Assembly (NCBI GenBank): GCA_934725835.1
Contig: CAKVCR010000028.1
Span: 1 to 16,407 of the forward strand
Length of the DNA: 16,407 nt
Direction of reading: 5' to 3'
Source of the DNA: an uncultured Odoribacter sp.
GTDB lineage: Bacteria > Bacteroidota > Bacteroidia > Bacteroidales > Marinifilaceae
The position numbers and the translations under genes are program-made. Within the stretch, counting starts at the first letter, position 1. The number at the start of each line of letters is the position of its first letter. A model generated the notes under the pieces. That model saw nothing but the letters and a program-made list of their open reading frames with translations, ran no database searches and was not told the DNA's origin. Below are positions 6,645 to 15,251 of this stretch, in pieces.

Positions 6645-6669
6645 GTTACAAGTTAACAGGTTACAAGTT
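6645..6669. repeat. Perfect direct repeat GTTACAAGTT in the leader of the zinc-ribbon gene
   Basis: GTTACAAGTT occurs at 6645-6654 and again at 6660-6669, a 15-base period with AACAG between. The nearer copy ends only 10 bases before the start codon at 6635 on the minus strand (read there as AACTTGTAAC). Such AACTTGTAAC-type short repeats recur in Bacteroides intergenic regions, from memory. Change in copy number by slippage would alter leader length. Confidence 0.6.
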
Positions 6670-6694
6670 TTAGGCCTTTATTCGTCCTTCCTGT

Positions 6695-7786
6695 TTAGAG
6701 GTAGTGGACGGGGTTGGTACAGACCTTTGAAAACTGAACTGCAAAGTTAGATATTTTTTTTATAAGTAGCTCATAAAAAATCTCTTTTGTGTATTGTTCG
6801 CTTTCATAGTGTCCGATATCTGCGATAATGATTTTGTTTTCGGCATTGAAAAAATCATGATATTTATAGTCTCCTGTAATGTAAATGTCTGCTCCTCTGT
6901 TGATTGCAGTCTTTGTGAGAAAGGCTCCCGAGCCTCCGCAAACTGCTACTCTTTGAATGGTGTGAGTGCAGATGGCTGTGTGGCGGATGACTCCGCATTG
7001 GAAGGTGTCTTTTAATTGTTGTAGAAAAGCATGGCTTTCAACCGGTTCGGGAAGTGTACCAAAGATGCCGTATCCGGTGATTGGGTTTGTGTTGTTGATG
7101 CATACAACGTTCCAGACAGGTTCTTCGTAGGGATGTGTTTTTTTGAGTGCGTTAATGCTATGGTGTAGTAGGTAGTCGGGGACTGTTATTTCTGTTTTTA
7201 TTTCTTGCTCGGTGTGTATCCGATTGATGTCTCCGACATGAGGATGTGCACCGGGAAGAGCTTTGAAAGTCCCGTCACCAACGCTATTGTATGAGCAATG
7301 GCTGTATTGTCCGATATGTCCTGCCCCGCATTCCAGTACAGCTCGACGTACTTTGTCTGCATAAGCGACAGGGGTGTAGAATGTAAGACTGTACAGTTTG
7401 CCGGTCGGTTGTAGTATCTGTCTGTCTGATAGTTGCAGTTTGTCCGCCATCCGACCGCTTACACCCTGCATTACAGAATCTAAGTTTGTGTGTGCTGAAT
7501 AGATGTTCAGATGGTTGCGTATGGCTTTTATCAAACAGCGTTGCACATAACTGTCCGGACGCAAGTTTTTAATTCCTTGCAACATGAGTGGATGGTGCGA
7601 AATAATCAGATTGTGCCCTTCGGCAATGGCTTCATCAAGAACTTCCTCTGTTATATCTGTTGTAAGCAGAATAGAGGTGACTGTGTCATCGGGACTACCG
7701 CAAAGAAGTCCGGCGTTGTCATAACTTTCTTGAAGAGACAGTGGTGCGAATTCTTCGATAACGGTTGTTATATCTTTTATTAGCAT
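6695..7786 (-). CDS. NIF3-like dinuclear metal-centre protein (DUF34), long form with inserted CutA/PII-like domain
   Basis: The 363-residue product matches the NIF3/YbgI (GTP cyclohydrolase 1 type 2 homologue) family. Metal-binding motifs are all present: SHHP at 63-66, SAHTNLD at 97-103, and GHYESE at 325-330 (H326, E330). Between them, about residues 130-235, lies the inserted domain with HPYEEPVW (218-225) found in the longer bacterial members; the shorter YbgI type lacks it. The proteins form hexameric toroids with a two-metal site; the physiological reaction is not settled. It follows the MerR-type gene by 17 bases, so it is in the same operon. A TAACTTTG (6742-6749, minus) within its 3' end fits the -7 consensus and might provide an internal promoter for the zinc-ribbon gene, though no -33 box is clear. 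Confidence 0.95.
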   Translation of the reverse strand: MLIKDITTVIEEFAPLSLQESYDNAGLLCGSPDDTVTSILLTTDITEEVLDEAIAEGHNLIISHHPLMLQGIKNLRPDSYVQRCLIKAIRNHLNIYSAHTNLDSVMQGVSGRMADKLQLSDRQILQPTGKLYSLTFYTPVAYADKVRRAVLECGAGHIGQYSHCSYNSVGDGTFKALPGAHPHVGDINRIHTEQEIKTEITVPDYLLHHSINALKKTHPYEEPVWNVVCINNTNPITGYGIFGTLPEPVESHAFLQQLKDTFQCGVIRHTAICTHTIQRVAVCGGSGAFLTKTAINRGADIYITGDYKYHDFFNAENKIIIADIGHYESEQYTKEIFYELLIKKISNFAVQFSKVCTNPVHYL

Positions 7787-7803
7787 GGATATTTTCCGGT
7801 ATT

Positions 7804-8139
7804 TTATGAAAGTTGCTCCTTAATGGATATCAATTCTTCACGAATGTTTTTTAAACGTTTGATGACTTCAAAGGTTTGTTCTGTTTCTTCCTTGTTCTTT
7901 TGTAGTTTTAATTGGGCGCCTTTTAATGTCATCCCCTTTTCTTTTACCAAGTGATAAATCAAATGAAAGTTGTCGATGTCAGCCTTCGTGAACTGTCGGT
8001 TCCCTTTTTTGTTTTTGTGCGGTCTGATAATATCGAATTCTTTCTCCCAAAATCGAATGAGCGAGGGGTTTACGCCAAACATGTCGGCGACTTCGCCTAT
8101 GGAGTAATATACTTTTAGTGATTGTTTTTCTTGTTCCAT
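7804..8139 (-). CDS. MerR-type DNA-binding transcriptional regulator (short)
   Basis: The 111-residue product starts with the MerR winged helix-turn-helix: YYSIGEVADMFGVNPSLIRF, then WEKEF at about residues 10-35, followed by the wing with RPHKNKKGNRQFTKADID and the second helical element (LVKEKGMTLKGAQLKL). The remaining tail is a short coiled coil ending at residue 111, with no effector-binding domain and no cysteine cluster, so this is not a metal-sensing MerR. Its target is not evident. It sits 15 bases downstream of the M23 peptidase gene and 17 bases upstream of the NIF3-like gene. From memory, this order is widely kept in Bacteroidetes, so regulation of its own operon or a cell-envelope regulon is plausible but unproven. 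Confidence 0.92.
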   Translation of the reverse strand: MEQEKQSLKVYYSIGEVADMFGVNPSLIRFWEKEFDIIRPHKNKKGNRQFTKADIDNFHLIYHLVKEKGMTLKGAQLKLQKNKEETEQTFEVIKRLKNIREELISIKEQLS

Positions 8140-8154
8140 ATTAGTGTTGTTGGG

Positions 8155-9126
8155 TTAGTCCATTGTTTGTCCGTTGTTGTTTGCCTCCATTACGAGTTTG
8201 TCATATTCTTCAGCAGAGAGGTCGTTGAAATAATAGTTGATGGGGTTAACAGGTGTGTTGTTTTTCTTGACTTCATAGTGAATGTGCGGACCTGTTGAAC
8301 GTCCGGTATTGCCCATGTATCCAATGATGTCTCCTCTTTTGACTTTTTGACCGGTGCGGACATTGTATTTGTCCAAATGTGCATAGACTGTTTTATAGTT
8401 GAAACCGTGGTCTATTTCTATGCATTTCCCATATCCTTTGTGAGTGGATGCTGAAGTGACCTTACCGTTGCCTGTTGCATAGATGGGAGTACCTATCGGA
8501 CCGGAAAAATCCATCCCAGCGTGTAGTTTTACTGTTTTGTATATGGGGTGAATGCGATAACCGAATGATGAGGCAAAACGTACCGCTTTGTTGCTTAAAG
8601 CCACAGGAAGAATAGCAGGAATAGAGGCTAACATGTCCATTTTGTTTTTGGCCAAGTGTTCTATCTCGTCATACGAGCGACTTTGGATGTATATGGCTTT
8701 TGTCAATTCGTCCAGCTTTTTGCTGGTGTTGATGATGAGTGCGGCATTATCCATGTTTTTGAGGTCTTCGTATTTGTTGGAGCCTCCTGAACCTGCTCGT
8801 CGGATAGAGGCATCAATAGGTTCGGTCTCAAAAATTACCCGATAGATATTATCGTCCCGATTTTCAAGATTTTTTAATACTTTATCCAGACGGTTAATCT
8901 GATTATCCAAAAGATTGTACTGGGCTAACAGCTCTTCTTTTTCGCGTTTGAGCGCTTTCTCTTTGGGTGAATCAACAACGGTTGTTATGATAAGAAAAAT
9001 GACAATGGCTAATGAAAGGCTCTGGAAAAATTTTACAATCCACGACCATATTTTCTTTTTGTTGGTGATGCGAATTTTGTCGTAAGACAGAGTTTCTGGA
9101 TTGAAACGATAACCTGTTTTTGCCAT
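8155..9126 (-). CDS. Membrane-anchored M23 (LytM-type) metallopeptidase
   Basis: The 323-residue protein is predicted to cleave peptidoglycan cross-bridges in the periplasm, or to act as an amidase activator if degenerate. It has a cytoplasmic N-terminus, one membrane segment at about 36-51 (SLSLAIVIFLIITTVV) and a coiled coil at about 54-90. The M23 domain spans about 180-300. The zinc and catalytic residues are intact: H202 and D206 in KLHAGMDFSGPIGTPI, H250 in YAHLDKYN, and H281-x-H283 in GPHIHYEV. An intact HxxxD plus HxH suggests an active endopeptidase. The layout (coiled coil plus LytM) resembles the envelope peptidases found in Bacteroidetes. It is the first gene of the minus-strand operon and faces alaS across a shared promoter region. 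Confidence 0.95.
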   Translation of the reverse strand: MAKTGYRFNPETLSYDKIRITNKKKIWSWIVKFFQSLSLAIVIFLIITTVVDSPKEKALKREKEELLAQYNLLDNQINRLDKVLKNLENRDDNIYRVIFETEPIDASIRRAGSGGSNKYEDLKNMDNAALIINTSKKLDELTKAIYIQSRSYDEIEHLAKNKMDMLASIPAILPVALSNKAVRFASSFGYRIHPIYKTVKLHAGMDFSGPIGTPIYATGNGKVTSASTHKGYGKCIEIDHGFNYKTVYAHLDKYNVRTGQKVKRGDIIGYMGNTGRSTGPHIHYEVKKNNTPVNPINYYFNDLSAEEYDKLVMEANNNGQTMD

Positions 9127-9147
9127 TTCCCGGATAAAATTGATATT

Positions 9148-9184
9148 TTTGATGCAAAGTTAAAGAAATAATTTAATTTTGCAA
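9148..9184. promoter_or_regulatory. Overlapping divergent promoters for the M23 operon (minus) and alaS (plus)
   Basis: Minus strand: TTG at 9184-9182, then 19 bases, then TAACTTTG (9162-9155), an excellent Bacteroides -33/-7 pair for the M23 gene. Plus strand: TTTG at 9148-9151, then 22 bases, then TAATTTTG (9174-9181), leading to alaS with an expected start near 9188. The two elements interleave within 37 bases, so polymerase cannot occupy both at once. Confidence 0.75.
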
Positions 9185-9234
9185 TTCTATATTAGAGTTT
9201 GCCTTAGTAGTCAAAAGTTTATACGTTAAATATT

Positions 9235-11868
9235 ATGAAGTCAGCAGAGATCAGACAAAAGTTTCTGGATTATTTTGAAAGTAAGGGACATACAATTGTT
9301 CCTTCGGCACCTATGGTGGTAAAGGACGATCCTACATTGATGTTTACCAATGCGGGGATGAATCAGTTTAAGGATATTATTCTGGGCAATATCAGTCCCA
9401 AAAGCCGCCGTGTTGCGGATTCTCAGAAATGTCTTCGTGTGTCGGGCAAACATAATGATTTGGAAGAGGTGGGACATGACACTTATCACCATACAATGTT
9501 TGAAATGTTGGGTAATTGGTCGTTTGGAGATTATTTTAAAGAAAATGCGATTGCTTATGCATGGGAGTTTCTGACAGAGGTGATGAAGTTGGATAAAAAT
9601 AGATTGTATGCTACGGTATTTGAAGGAAGCAAGGACGATGGGTTGGATGAAGATATCGAAGCAAAGAAAATTTGGATGAATTATTTGCCCGAGGATAGAA
9701 TTTTACTGGGAAATAAGAAGGATAATTTCTGGGAAATGGGTGATATGGGACCATGTGGACCTTGCTCGGAAATTCATATTGACTTGCGTCCGGATGCAGA
9801 ACGAGAATTGAAGTCAGGACGTGAGTTGGTAAATAAGGATAATCCTCTGGTGATTGAAATATGGAATCTGGTGTTTATGCAGTATAACCGAAAAGCTGAT
9901 GGCAGCTTGGAAAATTTGCCTAATCACCACGTTGATACCGGTATGGGATTTGAGCGTCTATGTATGGCCGTTCAAGGAAAAACGTCGAACTATGATACAG
10001 ATGTTTTCACTCCTATTATTGATGAGATTGCCCGTTTGAGTGGTGTGAAATATGGTGAAACACAAGAGTCTGACGTTGCAATGCGTGTAATTGCAGACCA
10101 TTTGCGCACGATTTCGTTCTCTATTACAGATGGGCAGTTGCCTTCTAATGTAAAGGCCGGATATGTAATTCGTCGTATATTGCGAAGAGCGGTGCGTTAT
10201 GCATATACATATCTGAATCAGAAGGATGCATTCATGTATCGTTTGGTTCCTGTATTATTGGAGGTGATGGGCAAACATTATCCGGAACTGGTGTCTCAAC
10301 AGGAATTGATAGAAAAGGTGATAAGGGAAGAGGAAAATGCTTTCTTGCGTACATTAGATAAAGGTATCAAACTGTTGGATCGTATTGTTGCTAAGACAAA
10401 GGCAGAAAATTTTGTGACAATTCCGGGAAATGTGGCTTTTGAGTTATATGATACTTATGGATTTCCATTGGATTTGACAGAGTTGATTTTGAGAGAACAG
10501 AATTTGGTGGTGAATCGTCGCGAATTTCAGGCTGAGATGGAGGCGCAAAAAGCTCGTTCTCGTTCGGCTGCATCTGTCGATACGGATGATTGGATTGAAT
10601 TGCTCAACGATGATGAGCAAGAGTTTGTCGGGTATGATTACTTGGAAGTGGAAGTTAAGATTGCCCGTTATAGAAAGGTCGTGACAAAAAACAAGACGAT
10701 GTACCATTTGGTATTCAATATCACTCCTTTTTATGGAGAAGGTGGTGGACAAGTGGGTGATCGTGGTGTGTTGATAGGAGGAAATGAGACTGTTGCGATT
10801 GTTGATACTAAGAAAGAGAACGGACTAACGATTCATATCGTTGAAAAGTTGCCCGAGGATGTTACTCAGACTTTTGTTGCAAAAGTTGATGAAAAGAAGC
10901 GTGTCTTGACTGCTAATAATCATACTGCAACGCACTTGTTGGATTATGCATTGCGTAAGGTGTTGGGTAGGCACGTTGAGCAGAAAGGATCGTATGTTAG
11001 TGACGAACATTTACGTTTTGACTTTTCTCATTTCCAAAAGGTGACAGACGAAGAGTTGGCTGAAGTGGCTGCAATTGTAAATCAGTTGATTCGTAAGAAT
11101 ATATCTTTGCAGGAATTCCGGTCAATTCCTATAGCTAAAGCACAGGAAATGGGCGCTATTGCAATTTTTGGAGAAAAATATGGAGATTTAGTGCGTGTGA
11201 TTAAGTATGGCGAATCTATTGAATTGTGTGGAGGTACCCATGTGGCTGCAACAGGTCAGATTGGTTTCTTCAAGATTCTTTCAGAGAGTTCGGTGTCGGC
11301 AGGTGTACGTCGTATAGAGGCGATAACGGCTGATAAGGCTGAGGAATTTATCAATAATACATATACAAGTATTCGAGAGATAGAAAAGCTATTTAAAAAC
11401 AATAAAAATCTGCTTGAATCCGTTCGTTTGCTTGTTGAAGAAAACGAAGGTTTGAAAAAGGAGACAGAAAAGTTTGCTAAAGAAAGTCTTCGTCTGATGA
11501 AAGAGCGTTTGAAAAATCAGAAGCAGGTATATAACGATGTAAATGTTATTGTAGCACAATTGGCAATTCCGGCCCCTCAGGTTAAAGATATAGCATTTCA
11601 GCTGAAGGGAGAATTCGATAAAGTTGTTTTTGTCGCAGGAGGAGTTGTAGGAGGGAAACCGTCGTTGACAGTGATGATTAGCAATAGTTTGGCAGAAGAA
11701 TTGGGCTTACATGCCGGTCAGATAGTAAAAGAGGCTGCGCAAGAAATAAAAGGTGGCGGTGGAGGTCAGGCATTCTTTGCTACGGCAGGAGGTTCAGACC
11801 CGGATGGAATTGAGCGTGCAATAGAAAAAGCAAAGAAATTAATTATGCATAAATTGAATGTAGATTAA
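9235..11868 (+). CDS. alaS: Alanyl-tRNA synthetase
   Basis: Class II synthetase that charges tRNA-Ala and edits mischarged Ser/Gly. The 877-residue length is normal. The N-terminal catalytic domain has RxxxxQKCLRVSGKHNDLEE (about 59-78) and GDMGPCGPCSEIH (169-181). The editing domain carries the zinc ligands HTATH (563-567) and CGGTH (665-669), all intact. The C-Ala domain near the end is glycine-rich (KGGGGGQAFFATAGG). The ATG at 9235 begins MKSAEIRQKFLDYFESKGH, the usual AlaRS start. It is driven by its own promoter in the gap to the divergent M23 gene. No hairpin terminator was found after its stop; a T-run at about 11869-11876 precedes the next promoter. Confidence 0.98.
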   Translation: MKSAEIRQKFLDYFESKGHTIVPSAPMVVKDDPTLMFTNAGMNQFKDIILGNISPKSRRVADSQKCLRVSGKHNDLEEVGHDTYHHTMFEMLGNWSFGDYFKENAIAYAWEFLTEVMKLDKNRLYATVFEGSKDDGLDEDIEAKKIWMNYLPEDRILLGNKKDNFWEMGDMGPCGPCSEIHIDLRPDAERELKSGRELVNKDNPLVIEIWNLVFMQYNRKADGSLENLPNHHVDTGMGFERLCMAVQGKTSNYDTDVFTPIIDEIARLSGVKYGETQESDVAMRVIADHLRTISFSITDGQLPSNVKAGYVIRRILRRAVRYAYTYLNQKDAFMYRLVPVLLEVMGKHYPELVSQQELIEKVIREEENAFLRTLDKGIKLLDRIVAKTKAENFVTIPGNVAFELYDTYGFPLDLTELILREQNLVVNRREFQAEMEAQKARSRSAASVDTDDWIELLNDDEQEFVGYDYLEVEVKIARYRKVVTKNKTMYHLVFNITPFYGEGGGQVGDRGVLIGGNETVAIVDTKKENGLTIHIVEKLPEDVTQTFVAKVDEKKRVLTANNHTATHLLDYALRKVLGRHVEQKGSYVSDEHLRFDFSHFQKVTDEELAEVAAIVNQLIRKNISLQEFRSIPIAKAQEMGAIAIFGEKYGDLVRVIKYGESIELCGGTHVAATGQIGFFKILSESSVSAGVRRIEAITADKAEEFINNTYTSIREIEKLFKNNKNLLESVRLLVEENEGLKKETEKFAKESLRLMKERLKNQKQVYNDVNVIVAQLAIPAPQVKDIAFQLKGEFDKVVFVAGGVVGGKPSLTVMISNSLAEELGLHAGQIVKEAAQEIKGGGGGQAFFATAGGSDPDGIERAIEKAKKLIMHKLNVD

Positions 11869-11879
11869 TTTTTTTTGTT

Positions 11880-11887
11880 TATATTTG
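11880..11887 (+). promoter_or_regulatory. Bacteroides-type -7 element for the OmpA/TPR lipoprotein gene
   Basis: TATATTTG fits TAnnTTTG and is followed by C, as in strong Bacteroides promoters. A TTG at 11854-11856 is about 23 bases upstream, slightly long for a -33 element. It gives a leader of about 40 bases before ATG 11937. Confidence 0.6.
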
Positions 11888-11936
11888 CTTTGTGTATTGA
11901 GCAACTAGTTTAGTATTAAAATAAATTGATGTGATT

Positions 11937-13661
11937 ATGAAAAAGACATTTAGAACTGTCGCAGTTTTGACGTTGGCAGGTTTTGTTGTTTCATCTTGTG
12001 CTTCACTGAATAAGATGAAGAAAATGGAGAAAAATATTGCCTATAAAGTGACTCCTGAAATGTTGGAAGCTAGAGGAGGACAGGTTGATGTAAAGATTGA
12101 TGCAACTGTTCCGGCCAAATATTTTAATAAGAAAGTGACTTTAGTGGCTACTCCTGTGCTTAAATTTGCTAATGGTGGAGAAAAAGCTTATGAAGCTAAG
12201 ACTTTCCAAGGAGAAAAAGTTCAGGGAAACAACGAAGTGGTACCGTATGCAGAAAGTAAAACAGTTTCTTATAGTGGTGTAGTTCCATTTGAAGAAGGCA
12301 TGCGTTCTTCAGGTTTGTATGTGAGATTTGTTGGAACTAAAGGTTCAAAAACAGTAGAATACGAATCAAATAAAATTGCTGATGGTGTATTAGCAACAGC
12401 AACTTTAGTACAAAACAATCCGTCTATCGCAATAGGTGCTGATAAATTTGAGCGTATTACAAAAGAAGAGCAGGAGGCTGCTATCTACTATTTGATTAAT
12501 TCTTCTCAGATTCGTTCTAAAGAGATGAAATCAAAAGAGATTAAAGAAATGGAGAAATTCATCAAAGATGCAAAAGCTGCAGAAGATATGGAATTGAAAA
12601 ATATCATGATTCAGTCTTATGCTTCTCCGGATGGTCCTCTTGATTTGAATGAAAAGTTAGCTGATAACCGTGAGGGTGCTGCTGATAAATTCGTGAAAAA
12701 CAATATGAAGAAGAATAAAATTGATGAGTATAAAGATTTGGACTTCTTTAAGAAATATGTTGTAGCGGAAGACTGGGATGGATTCAAAAAAGCAATGGAA
12801 GAGTCTAATATTCGTGACAAAGAATTAATTCTGCGAGTATTGGCTATGCATTCAGATCCGGAAGTAAGAGAAAGAGAAATTAGAAATATCTCTTCAGCTT
12901 TCTCTGTTGTTGCAGATCAGATTCTTCCGAAATTAAGACGTTCTAAATTTATCGTTAATGCAGATCGTATTGGCAAATCTGACGATGAGTTGAGAGAATT
13001 AGCTAAATCTAATCCTGCTGAATTGAATGTAGAGGAATTGCTTTATTCTGCAACATTGTTTGAAAACAATGCTGATAAATTAGCAATTTATGAAACAGCT
13101 AAAAAGCAGTTCTCTAATGATTGGAGAGGTTTTAACGATGCCGGTATGATTTTGTTTGAAATGGGTAAAGTAGCTGAAGCGAAAGCTGAATTTCAAAAGG
13201 CTGATCAGTTGTCTGCAAACAATAAAGTAGTAAAGAATAACTTGGGCGCTGTTGAATTAGTGAATGGAAATATCAATGAAGCTGAAGTATTATTTGGTGC
13301 TGCAACAGGTGCTGGTGATGAAGTGAATTACAACAAGGGTATTGTTGCTATTATGAAAGGCGATTATAATACAGCCGTTCAGGCATTTGGTCAGTGTAAT
13401 TGTGTAAATGCTGCGTTGGCTAATCTATTGGCTGGCAATACCGGTGAGGCTGCAAAAAAATTGAATGCAAATACTTCTGATAATGCAATGGTTCCCTATT
13501 TGAAGGCTGTTATCGCTGCACGTAATAACGACACGAATGCGGTTCTTTCAAATTTGAAAGCAGCTTGTGCTAAAAATGCTGAGTTGAAGCAAGTGGCTGC
13601 AACTGATATGGAATTTGCTAAATTATTTGAAAATGCAGATTTCAAGGCAATTGTAAAATAA
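11937..13661 (+). CDS. Lipoprotein with OmpA-like middle region and C-terminal TPR repeats
   Basis: Starting at ATG 11937 (an in-frame GTG lies 6 bases upstream), the product is 574 residues. A lipoprotein signal peptide MKKTFRTVAVLTLAGFVVSSC puts the lipidated cysteine at 21. Residues 45-165 look like a beta-rich domain. Residues about 200-345 contain IQSYASPDGPLDLNEKLADN, then RE, an OmpA-like peptidoglycan-association signature, followed by EDWDGFKKAMEESNI, DPEVRERE and LPKLRR, which occur together in Bacteroidetes OmpA-like proteins. From about 375 to 520 there are TPR-type helices (KVAEAKAEFQKADQLSANNK, GNINEAEVLFGAATGAGDE, KGDYNTAVQAFGQ). It probably sits in the outer-membrane inner leaflet and links to the cell wall through partners. 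The fold assignments are by motif; the precise role is unknown. A terminator follows. Confidence 0.85.
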   Translation: MKKTFRTVAVLTLAGFVVSSCASLNKMKKMEKNIAYKVTPEMLEARGGQVDVKIDATVPAKYFNKKVTLVATPVLKFANGGEKAYEAKTFQGEKVQGNNEVVPYAESKTVSYSGVVPFEEGMRSSGLYVRFVGTKGSKTVEYESNKIADGVLATATLVQNNPSIAIGADKFERITKEEQEAAIYYLINSSQIRSKEMKSKEIKEMEKFIKDAKAAEDMELKNIMIQSYASPDGPLDLNEKLADNREGAADKFVKNNMKKNKIDEYKDLDFFKKYVVAEDWDGFKKAMEESNIRDKELILRVLAMHSDPEVREREIRNISSAFSVVADQILPKLRRSKFIVNADRIGKSDDELRELAKSNPAELNVEELLYSATLFENNADKLAIYETAKKQFSNDWRGFNDAGMILFEMGKVAEAKAEFQKADQLSANNKVVKNNLGAVELVNGNINEAEVLFGAATGAGDEVNYNKGIVAIMKGDYNTAVQAFGQCNCVNAALANLLAGNTGEAAKKLNANTSDNAMVPYLKAVIAARNNDTNAVLSNLKAACAKNAELKQVAATDMEFAKLFENADFKAIVK

Positions 13662-13687
13662 CCTGATTGCAAAATCAGTATATGGAT

Positions 13688-13720
13688 AAAGGCTGTGGTT
13701 TTATAACTACAGCCTTTTTT
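13688..13720 (+). terminator. Intrinsic terminator after the OmpA/TPR lipoprotein gene
   Basis: AAAGGCTGT (13688-13696) pairs with ACAGCCTTT (13709-13717). Inner pairs, including one G-T wobble, extend the stem to about 13 around a TTAT loop, followed by a T-run. Confidence 0.88.
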
Positions 13721-13767
13721 GTAAATGTGTTATAGACACCAGTTTGTATATTTAGCTTTTCTTTAAC

Positions 13768-13797
13768 TTGTCATTTACTTATTATCCCCTATCTTTG
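13768..13797 (+). promoter_or_regulatory. Bacteroides-type promoter for the TlpA-like gene
   Basis: TTG at 13768-13770, a 19-base spacer, then TATCTTTG at 13790-13797 followed by C. This is an almost ideal -33/-7 pair, placing the start about 35 bases before ATG 13839. Confidence 0.78.
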
Positions 13798-13838
13798 CAA
13801 ATCCTTGTGTTTTAATTTATTCTAATTGGAGAGAACAA

Positions 13839-15173
13839 ATGAAAGAATTGGTTGTTTTTATATTATTGCTAGGATTGTTTTTTTCTTGTTCGCGCGACAA
13901 TACAGTGCAGATTAGTGGTCGCGTGGAAAATGGAGATTCTATTGTAAGTATTTGGGTTGATGATAGTATATATGCTTTCCCTTTAGATGAAAATAATTTT
14001 TTTACGGGTACAATTCACATGGAACATAGCGGATATGTCACTATGTTGCATAATTCTTTGAATTTATATTTGAGTCCTGGAGAAAATCTTGAAATTTATA
14101 TGAATGCATTGAATTTTTCCGGTTCATTATATTTTAGAGGAAGCTTAGGTGGAATAAATAGTTATTTAAAGGAACAGGAAGTTGCTGTATTTTTTGATAA
14201 AGACTATTATGCTTTAGGAGAAGAGGAGTTTGTGGGTAAAATGAAGGAGTTGATAGATGAAAAGACAAAACTTTTAGAAGCGAAAAATTTTGATGAATCA
14301 TTTACTAAATTAGAGAAGGAAAGAATACGTTATTCTGTTGCCGAGAGGGTTTCCTTTTATCCGCTTTATAGGCGGAAAATGAATTATGATAGAGACTATC
14401 GTCCTGGGACTACTTTCGTTGATTTTATGTCCTCGTTTCCATTAAATAATGATGCTTTATTCGGAGCTAAGGACTATCGTTCTTTTTTGTTAAGTTATAT
14501 ATACTTGCAAGGGACAAGAGGAGATGCAGTGGCTGGAAATTATTCGGATGATATTGCAGATTATGTATTGTCGAAAATTACTAATCCGGTAATAAAAAAC
14601 TTTTTGCTTACCGAAATTATTTACCGACATATATGGGAAAATAATGGTTTGGATGGTGCCGGGCATTTATTATCTGTTTTTAGAAAAGAATGCACAGATA
14701 AGAATAAAATAGCCTATATGGAGGAGATGATTGCTTTGTGGGAACGAATAAGTGCCGGTAAGGAGGCTCCAAATTTTACAGTCGTAGACCGTAATGGAAA
14801 TAGTGTGTCTTTAGATGATTTTAGAGGGTCTTATCTATATATTACAGTATGGGCTACATGGTGTGTTCCCTGCAAATCAGAATTGCCTTATTTAAATTTA
14901 TTGCAAAAAAAATATCGGGGTCGTAATATTAAATTTTTGACAATAGCAATTGATAGATCAGCCAATGTGGATAAATGGAAAGATTACTTAAATCAGCATT
15001 CTTTTGCCGGTGTTCACACATTGGTGGATACCACTAGCGATTTTAGTCGGGATTATATGATAATAAGTGTTCCGCGTTTTATTTTAATTGCTCCGGATGG
15101 AAAAATAATTTCCTCGAATGCTCCACGTCCATCGGGGCAAATAATTCAGTACTTGCAGACCCTGGGCATTTAA
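13839..15173 (+). CDS. TlpA-family thioredoxin-like lipoprotein with DUF4369-like N-terminus
   Basis: The 444-residue protein begins with a short lipoprotein signal peptide MKELVVFILLLGLFFSC (lipidated Cys17). The next 85 residues (VQISGRVENGDSIVSIWVDD, YLSPGENLEIYMN) form the beta-rich DUF4369-like domain common to Bacteroidetes TlpA proteins. A helical linker spans about 105-305. The thioredoxin fold occupies 307-444: APNFTVVDRNGN, VWATWCVPCKSELPYLNLL with the redox pair C342/C345, and the cis-proline loop SVPRFILIAPDG (Pro412). It is expected to be a periplasm-facing disulfide reductase, possibly of resolving type; the partner is unknown. The neighbour downstream is a shorter DUF4369-like lipoprotein with no thioredoxin domain. 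Confidence 0.93.
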   Translation: MKELVVFILLLGLFFSCSRDNTVQISGRVENGDSIVSIWVDDSIYAFPLDENNFFTGTIHMEHSGYVTMLHNSLNLYLSPGENLEIYMNALNFSGSLYFRGSLGGINSYLKEQEVAVFFDKDYYALGEEEFVGKMKELIDEKTKLLEAKNFDESFTKLEKERIRYSVAERVSFYPLYRRKMNYDRDYRPGTTFVDFMSSFPLNNDALFGAKDYRSFLLSYIYLQGTRGDAVAGNYSDDIADYVLSKITNPVIKNFLLTEIIYRHIWENNGLDGAGHLLSVFRKECTDKNKIAYMEEMIALWERISAGKEAPNFTVVDRNGNSVSLDDFRGSYLYITVWATWCVPCKSELPYLNLLQKKYRGRNIKFLTIAIDRSANVDKWKDYLNQHSFAGVHTLVDTTSDFSRDYMIISVPRFILIAPDGKIISSNAPRPSGQIIQYLQTLGI

Positions 15174-15222
15174 AATGAAGTTTAGGTAAAAACTAATTAC
15201 TCAAACAATTCACAAAAATCTC

Positions 15223-15251
15223 TTGTGGAATGTAGTTTTTTTGTATCTTTG
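15223..15251 (+). promoter_or_regulatory. Bacteroides-type promoter for the DUF4369-like lipoprotein gene
   Basis: TTG at 15223-15225, an 18-base spacer, then TATCTTTG at 15244-15251. The -7 box is one arm of a perfect inverted repeat whose other arm lies at 15271-15280. Confidence 0.75.

Noticed and set aside
11931..11936. GTG at 11931 as start of the OmpA/TPR lipoprotein
   Set aside because: ATG two codons later starts a textbook lipoprotein signal peptide (MKKTF...).
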